A stretch of 64,000 nucleotides of DNA from assembly GCF_017309185.1 (NCBI RefSeq), contig NZ_JAEKJZ010000005.1:396370-460369 (forward strand), written 5' to 3'. Source of the DNA: Roseibium aggregatum. Its GTDB lineage: Bacteria; Pseudomonadota; Alphaproteobacteria; Rhizobiales; Stappiaceae. Both the position numbers and the translations under genes were made by a program. How positions within the stretch are numbered: position 1 is the first letter of the stretch; the number at the start of each line of letters is the position of its first letter. Shown here one piece after another: positions 63,341-64,000 of the stretch. The notes beneath the pieces were generated by a model. It saw nothing but the letters and a program-made list of their open reading frames with translations. It had not been told where the DNA came from and did not search any database.

Positions 63341-64000
63341 TTATCCGGATCTTCCGGATCCGGGGCGGGAAAGTCCCGGTGAATAGCCCCTAGATTTGTA
63401 GACGCCTTCAGAGTTCATTTTCTGCTGCCGTTCGAATTCGACGGGTGACAGCATTCCGTTTCTGACGTGTTTGCGCTTTGGGTTGTAGAACATCTCGATG
63501 TAGTCGAACACATCCTGCTTGGCCTCGACGCGCGTTTTGTAGGTTCGCCGCCGTACCCTTTCCCGCTTGAGCAGGTTGAAGAAGCTTTCGGCGACAGCGT
63601 TGTCGTGACAGTTCCCGCGCCGGCTCATTGAATGTTCGAGGTTGTGAGCTTTGAGGAACGAAGCCCAGTCCATGCTTGTGAACTGTGAACCCTGGTCCGA
63701 GTGGATTAGAACCTTGTGTTTCGGTTTCCGCCGCCATACGGCCATGAGCAGGGCCTGCAACACGACATCCGTGGTCTGGCGGCTTTGCATCGGCCACCCC
63801 ACGACGCGGCGGGAAAAGAGGTCGATTACGACGGCAAGATAGGCAAAGCCTTCCAAAGTCCTGATGTAGGTGATGTCTGTTACCCAGACCCTGTCGGGCA
63901 CCTCCACATTGAACTGCTGGTTGAGGCTATTGTCGACGACCACGGCAGGTCTTCCGCCATAGTTGCCCGGTCTCCGCCTGTATCCGATCTGAGCCTTGAT
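63341..64000 (-). mobile_element. IS3-family transposase (orfB, DDE integrase core), 5' end outside window
   Basis: The - strand frame is open to the window edge, giving at least 219 residues. The integrase core shows the DDE residues: Asp in WVTDITYIRT, Asp in VLIHSDQGSQFTS, Glu in NCHDNAVAESFFNLLKRE. HSDQGSQFTS and the RRGNCHDNA motif are hallmarks of IS3/IS150-like OrfB. The C-terminal QQKMNSEGVYKSRGYS matches the common IS3-type end, where the coding end and terminal inverted repeat (CTACAAATCTAGGGG, near 63383-63399) meet. OrfA is beyond the window. Confidence 0.9.

Overview
The window looks like a chromosomal segment of a GC-rich, metabolically versatile alphaproteobacterium. Candidates are the Stappia/Labrenzia (Roseibium) or Rhodobacterales-like groups; this rests on the red-type RuBisCO operon with cbbX, a VPLPA-CTERM protein, TRAP transporters and the codon/GC style, and it is an inference. 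No rRNA gene, complete tRNA gene or CRISPR array was seen.

Layout. (1) 1-7371, + strand: distal part of a Calvin-cycle operon: class II aldolase (partial), cbbL, cbbS, hairpin, cbbX, rpe, a class V aminotransferase, a redoxin, cbbZ and cbbY. Besides carbon fixation it carries RuBisCO repair (CbbX, CbbY) and 2-phosphoglycolate salvage (CbbZ, probably the aminotransferase). (2) 7349-12676, - strand: an ExbD-like protein without an ExbB partner, a small protein behind a chemoreceptor, and a LuxR-type regulator fused to an alpha/beta-hydrolase fold that lacks the usual catalytic His. (3) 13032-19256, + strand: an 1858-residue RTX-like adhesin, preceded by a terminator-like leader hairpin, then a VPLPA-CTERM protein. 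(4) 19519-25575, - strand: a two-partner secretion pair and an AraC regulator, followed by a maleate isomerase/Asp-Glu racemase pseudogene.

(5) 26140-45994: a large catabolic locus: SMP-30-like periplasmic protein, TRAP transporter (DctQ/M divergent from DctP), two IclR regulators, aldehyde dehydrogenase, GST, Fe-alcohol dehydrogenase, and an 11-gene + strand acyl-CoA operon. The operon holds an SDR / acyl-CoA dehydrogenase / AMP-ligase / APH-type kinase / thiolase set like bacterial levulinate (4-hydroxyacid) catabolism, plus a MaoC pair / thiolase-like / DUF35 set like steroid side-chain retro-aldolases. Shared operator-like motifs link its promoters. (6) 46285-57252: probable amine or N-methyl compound catabolism: two FAD oxidases, a HAD hydrolase, two LysR regulators, a polar amino-acid ABC transporter and an OYE-type N-demethylase-like flavoprotein. 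(7) 57253-64000: decayed IS pieces, a LysR/EamA pair, a tRNA-Ser 3'-end-like sequence, a 988-residue membrane protein with 13 full and one degenerate 42-residue Asp-box repeats (possibly two seven-bladed propellers), and an IS3-family transposase running off the end. This last part looks like a genomic island.
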